The notes under the pieces: model-generated
Told to the model about the DNA's origin: nothing
The model's input: only the letters and a program-made list of their open reading frames with translations
Databases searched by the model: none
DNA from: Alteromonadaceae bacterium XY-R5
Lineage (GTDB): Bacteria; Pseudomonadota; Gammaproteobacteria; Enterobacterales; Alteromonadaceae
Assembly (NCBI GenBank): GCA_001660395.1
Contig: LXWE01000001.1
Location: 930,001-994,000 of the forward strand
Direction: 5' to 3'
DNA: 64,000 bases
Position numbers and translations under genes: made by a program
Shown here: one piece after another, positions 61,275 to 64,000 of the stretch
Numbering within the stretch: position 1 is the first letter of the stretch
How the letters are laid out: the number at the start of each line of letters is the position of its first letter

Positions 61275-61628
61275 TCAGCTGGGCAAGGCGGAAGTGACAA
61301 AATACAGCCACACAAAGACACCACTACCAAATAACCAGAAACTAAGTAAGGCAAACGCCGATTGCAATGCAAATATCCTGGGTTGGTAACCTGCAGCTTG
61401 CCGCCAGGCACAAGCACCAACTTGTCGCAGCTGCGTCAGTTTCTCTCGCTGCCGTGTTAACCAGTGAAACAAAGGTTTATACGTCAATAATAAGTAAGCA
61501 ATCGCCAGTTCCATACCGCCCAGATCCAGCAAAGGCATCAACTCCGGTGCGCCGGTCAGACTAATCACTATCACCACCGCAACCAACAGCCCTTTTTGCC
61601 AAAGGGGCACTTTCTTCCATGCGTGCAT
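61275..61628 (-). CDS. Small membrane protein of unknown function
   Basis: A 117-residue protein with hydrophobic segments LLVAVVIVISLTGAPELMPL, GGMELAIAYLLLTYKPLFHW and LQSAFALLSFWLFGSGVFVW, joined by a basic loop. It is probably an inner-membrane protein with three helices. No family is recognised. AAAGGAAC lies before the ATG. It converges with yigZ, 30 nt away. Confidence 0.7.
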   Translation of the reverse strand: MHAWKKVPLWQKGLLVAVVIVISLTGAPELMPLLDLGGMELAIAYLLLTYKPLFHWLTRQREKLTQLRQVGACAWRQAAGYQPRIFALQSAFALLSFWLFGSGVFVWLYFVTSALPS

Positions 61629-61775
61629 TTGTGTTCCTTTATTTACCCAAAGCTCTCCAGATAAATGGCGACATTTGTTTAAATTTCAAGCAGTAAAATA
61701 TTAATTCAGCCACATTAGGGCTGAGATCAGAAATGTGTCATAATTCGCTCAGATTGATGTAACTGCGGTAAAAAG

Positions 61776-62213
61776 ATGTTTGTACACGGAGAATATGTTT
61801 TAGACAGGCTGGGCGACCTGATTATCAGCTACGCTAAAGGCCCCTGGAACCTAGCCTGTGTTGAACAATTTCGTCAGGAATATCGGCTACTCTCAGCAGA
61901 TCTTCGACAGAAACCTTTGTGTGATCTGATAGTTCTACATGGCGAAAGCCTAATGCCACCAGATGCTGCGGCAGAAATGCGTGATGCGGTAAAATCTGCC
62001 GCCGACTATGGCCTTACCAATGTCGCATTTGTATTAATCGACTCCACCGTTCAGAACAGCACCCGTTGGCAGTTTGAAGCCATTTATGACACAACGGGTA
62101 TCAGCCGGGAATTCTTTAATTCCATTGAAGATGCCCTGAACTGGCTTGAGGCGAAAGGCTGTAACTTTGATAAACAAGAATTTGCTATACCCGACGAAGT
62201 CTCGCTCTGGTAA
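61776..62213 (+). CDS. Hypothetical STAS/SpoIIAA-like protein
   Basis: A 145-residue soluble protein. The start HGEYVLDRLGDLIISYAKGP is a beta-hairpin leading to an amphipathic helix (WNLACVEQFRQEYRLLSADL), then LCDLIVLHGESLMP and VAFVLIDSTVQNSTRWQFEA. The alpha/beta layout resembles STAS/SpoIIAA-like domains found as short single genes in marine gammaproteobacteria. The function is unknown. Confidence 0.65.
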   Translation: MFVHGEYVLDRLGDLIISYAKGPWNLACVEQFRQEYRLLSADLRQKPLCDLIVLHGESLMPPDAAAEMRDAVKSAADYGLTNVAFVLIDSTVQNSTRWQFEAIYDTTGISREFFNSIEDALNWLEAKGCNFDKQEFAIPDEVSLW

Positions 62214-62226
62214 TGTCACCACAGAG

Positions 62227-62598
62227 CTAGAACAGTTCGACCTCACCAAACTCAAAATCTTTTGAATCGTAGTAGCCGCTGCGCCCGTGACAATCAATCA
62301 GCCCATATGCTTGCTGTATATCCATATACCAGGTATCAAACACAAACATCAGGACAGACTCAAGCAAAGCATCATCAGCCACCATTTTGAACCGCTTTGA
62401 TAATCTGACGATTTGCGGTGCAATTCGCATTAAGCAGATTTTATAAAGGGACAAAGGCACATTGTGTTCGGCACGAATGTAATCAGCAAACGTTCCATTT
62501 CCAACGAATTGATAATTGTTTTGGATATACGCTAAATCATCGCCAACAAAATCAGCCAGTGTTTGACCGACATTTTGCCATAAAGCCGCTGCACTCAT
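62227..62598 (-). CDS. Hypothetical protein
   Basis: A 123-residue soluble, mainly helical and slightly acidic protein (SAAALWQNVGQTLADFVGDD, FADYIRAEHNVPLSLYKICL, FVFDTWYMDIQQAYGLIDCH). I recognise no family. It converges with the STAS-like gene, 13 nt between stops, with no obvious terminator. A purine-rich AGAGGCTAAG precedes the ATG. Confidence 0.65.
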   Translation of the reverse strand: MSAAALWQNVGQTLADFVGDDLAYIQNNYQFVGNGTFADYIRAEHNVPLSLYKICLMRIAPQIVRLSKRFKMVADDALLESVLMFVFDTWYMDIQQAYGLIDCHGRSGYYDSKDFEFGEVELF

Positions 62599-62903
62599 CT
62601 TAGCCTCTCATTGTTGTGTAATAGGGATTACATTTAAGGGAGGCGGATTATACTCATCGTACCAGAAGTCTCAAGCGGGAAAATTTGAGTACGAGTCAGA
62701 AAATTCTCATTATTTCATTAACTTACAAAAAATTTACGCATTTTAGTTATCGTAAAATACACCTCTAAACAGCACGTTTCGCCGAATCGACATAAACTTA
62801 ACCACTGAGTAAAACTCTGACAAGTGTTCGCTAAATTCATCTCAACAGTGGCGTACAGCCCAACATCTTTTGGATGCCAAAAAGACGCGTTAATTAATTG
62901 ATA
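62599..62903. other. Gene-free stretch between two minus-strand genes
   Basis: About 305 AT-rich bases. A stem TCTTTTGG / CCAAAAAGA near 62868-62887 (one bulge) lies 20 bp after the RDD gene on its strand but has no clean T-tract. No ORF with a ribosome binding site was found. The rest presumably holds the promoter of the 62598 gene. Confidence 0.5.
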
Positions 62904-63359
62904 TTAAATAAATTCTTCAGATGATTCCGCAGACTGATAGACCACCAGTGTACCGGCGATTTTGTCATGCCAGCCTTGCTTACGCTTATCTATCCCCACC
63001 CAGATAAAACCAAGGAACACAGCCAGCATGGAAAGGTAGTAACCCAAATACCTGACGATAAATTGTGCAGCATTTGGTTTTCCCCCTGTTTTTTCATCAA
63101 TTATTTTCATCCCGAGCCAGAGTTTTCCCGGCGTGGCAGATTTGCTTACCCAAAATGCCAACCAGCCTAAAGCGGGTAAACCGTAATTGAGCAGGCTATC
63201 CATCAACCAGTGGGGTTTTGAATGGCCAAACCAATAATCCATGCCAAACAACCAGGTCATCAATGGAAACAACAATAACAGCAATAGAACGGTATCGATG
63301 AGAGAGGCTAATACCCGAGCCCAAAATCCGGCATAACGATATTCGCTGATATTTTCCAT
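62904..63359 (-). CDS. RDD-family membrane protein
   Basis: A 151-residue RDD-domain protein. The family residues are seen as AGFWARVLASLIDTVLLLLL (Arg and Asp of the first helix) and later SATPGKLWLGMKIIDEKTGG. Three hydrophobic helices are visible. Some RDD proteins take part in sodium or stress transport, but most are uncharacterised. It stands alone. Confidence 0.87.
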   Translation of the reverse strand: MENISEYRYAGFWARVLASLIDTVLLLLLLFPLMTWLFGMDYWFGHSKPHWLMDSLLNYGLPALGWLAFWVSKSATPGKLWLGMKIIDEKTGGKPNAAQFIVRYLGYYLSMLAVFLGFIWVGIDKRKQGWHDKIAGTLVVYQSAESSEEFI

Positions 63360-63423
63360 TTAGTTACTCCAATGCATCATCAGTCGATATGATGCTCACG
63401 CTACTGCCAGAGTTCCTGTCTGC

Positions 63424-63999
63424 CTATGCGGATTCGACCAACGGCAATAATTCGAGATATTCTCCATCAGGCCCCTGGCTAACCCCCCATAAAAGCGAGT
63501 CTGCTGGCAATGTCTGTACATGCCAGGAGATACATATAATCCCGGTACTTAGGCTAGCATTCGCAGGTTTGGCTTCGGCCACTTCATCAATTTCTATCAG
63601 GCTATCGCCATTGAACTGCAAGGTCGCGAGTGGGTACTGATGGCTATCGGGCTTGTCGTAGGTGCGATTGAGCACGCCAACGTAGGTATCAAAGCACAGA
63701 GCATGTTTGCCTTGATGCAGTTGCTGATAAAACTCCACACTGCGCGCGCGCGAACCCGCGCAAAGCACACTGATAAACAGCGGGCCGCTTTGTTCAGTGA
63801 TCACCGGCAGTTCAAAGGGCGGCACAGGGCCTTTTACTTGGGTTAAATACAGCACCTCGCCGTTTTTACCCGCCACCTGCATGGCATGAATGTTGTCGCT
63901 TAAGGCCAGTGCCTGAGGCTCGCCAATAACCCTAAAGTAATCAGGGATGCCGGCTTTGCGCAGGGCATACACATCGCCCACAGCAATTTCCAGCGCCAT
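63424..63999 (-). CDS. VOC-like protein (partial, runs off the right edge)
   Basis: At least 191 residues, with the 5' end most likely outside the window because the Met at 63999 is at the very edge and the frame appears to begin inside a domain. Two repeated halves are visible: LEIAVGDVYALRKAGIPDYF ... LSDNIHAMQVAG, then PLFISVLCAGSRARSVEFYQ ... LQFNGDSLIEIDEVAEA, which fits tandem VOC modules. The C-terminal IICISWHVQTLP and GPDGEYLELLP end resembles VOC strands. It may belong to a further catabolic cluster to the right. Confidence 0.55.
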   Translation of the reverse strand: MALEIAVGDVYALRKAGIPDYFRVIGEPQALALSDNIHAMQVAGKNGEVLYLTQVKGPVPPFELPVITEQSGPLFISVLCAGSRARSVEFYQQLHQGKHALCFDTYVGVLNRTYDKPDSHQYPLATLQFNGDSLIEIDEVAEAKPANASLSTGIICISWHVQTLPADSLLWGVSQGPDGEYLELLPLVESA

Positions 64000-64000
64000 C

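Noticed and set aside
62868-62887. Terminator of the RDD gene
   Set aside because: The stem has a bulge and no T-tract follows on the minus strand.
1-64000. CRISPR arrays, insertion sequences, tRNA or rRNA genes
   Set aside because: No regularly spaced repeats, transposase motifs with terminal repeats, or tRNA/rRNA signatures were seen on either strand.

Overview
The window looks like the chromosome of a marine, Gram-negative gammaproteobacterium of the Alteromonadales type. The basis is the map-glnD-dapD order, two TonB-dependent receptors, a SapC-family protein, a carboxyspermidine-route polyamine pair, EfpL, YaaA and YigZ. No rRNA, tRNA, CRISPR array or insertion sequence was recognised. 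Family names come from motifs read by eye; no database search was run.

Layout. 1-11.1 kb holds housekeeping and envelope genes: the end of map, glnD-dapD, a SapC-family protein, a coiled-coil/discoidin-like envelope protein, a GlpD-like flavoprotein, a secreted M19 dipeptidase, a DEDD exonuclease and yaaA. 11.2-38.2 kb is a 27-kb catabolic block. On its left are a TonB-dependent receptor, an isocitrate-lyase-superfamily lyase, an Asp/Glu-racemase-fold enzyme, an SDR, an envelope-anchored alpha/beta hydrolase, an MFS transporter, a protein resembling red chlorophyll catabolite reductase (RCCR), and a Rossmann epimerase. On its right is one tightly coupled plus-strand operon of 17 genes (20.5-38.2 kb): VOC protein, unknown protein, HapK/REDY-like protein, SDR, PuuE-like cyclic-amide hydrolase, CitE-like lyase, MaoC hydratase, acyl-CoA dehydrogenase, two CaiB/BaiF proteins, a sodium:solute symporter, two MmgE/PrpD proteins, a PaaK-like CoA ligase, an amidase, a third CaiB/BaiF protein and a 2-hydroxyacid dehydrogenase. 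38.2-42.6 kb is an AT-rich accessory islet with decayed genes, an AbiE toxin-antitoxin pair and PsiE. 42.7-64 kb holds Nudix, MFS, MipA, efpL, a second TonB receptor beside a PhoD phosphatase, a rhodanese/AraC pair, a PLP enzyme, the polyamine operon, a soluble chemoreceptor, a secreted nuclease and several small hypothetical genes.

How the genes may work together. The 27-kb block has the parts to import a compound (TonB receptor, MFS, SSS), reduce or trim it (RCCR-like, SDRs, VOC, hydrolase), open a cyclic imide or amide (PuuE-like), remove ammonia (amidase), activate the diacid with CoA (ligase and CaiB/BaiF), and degrade the branched acyl-CoA (dehydrogenase, MaoC, CitE-like lyase, PrpD, ICL-type lyase). 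The RCCR-like and HapK-like genes, both from families tied to oligopyrroles, suggest a linear tetrapyrrole or pyrrole-derived imide (for example a substituted maleimide) as substrate. That is inference: no pathway of this make-up is known to me. Three promoter regions of the block share the octamer ATATCATT and the block encodes no regulator, so control by an unlinked transcription factor is likely.

Other items worth attention are a riboswitch-like leader and a Fur-box-like site upstream of the polyamine genes, a lipoprotein gene with a frameshift in its signal peptide, a chemoreceptor whose sensor domain follows its signalling domain, a long inverted repeat before efpL, and four short ORFs (three with good ribosome binding sites).
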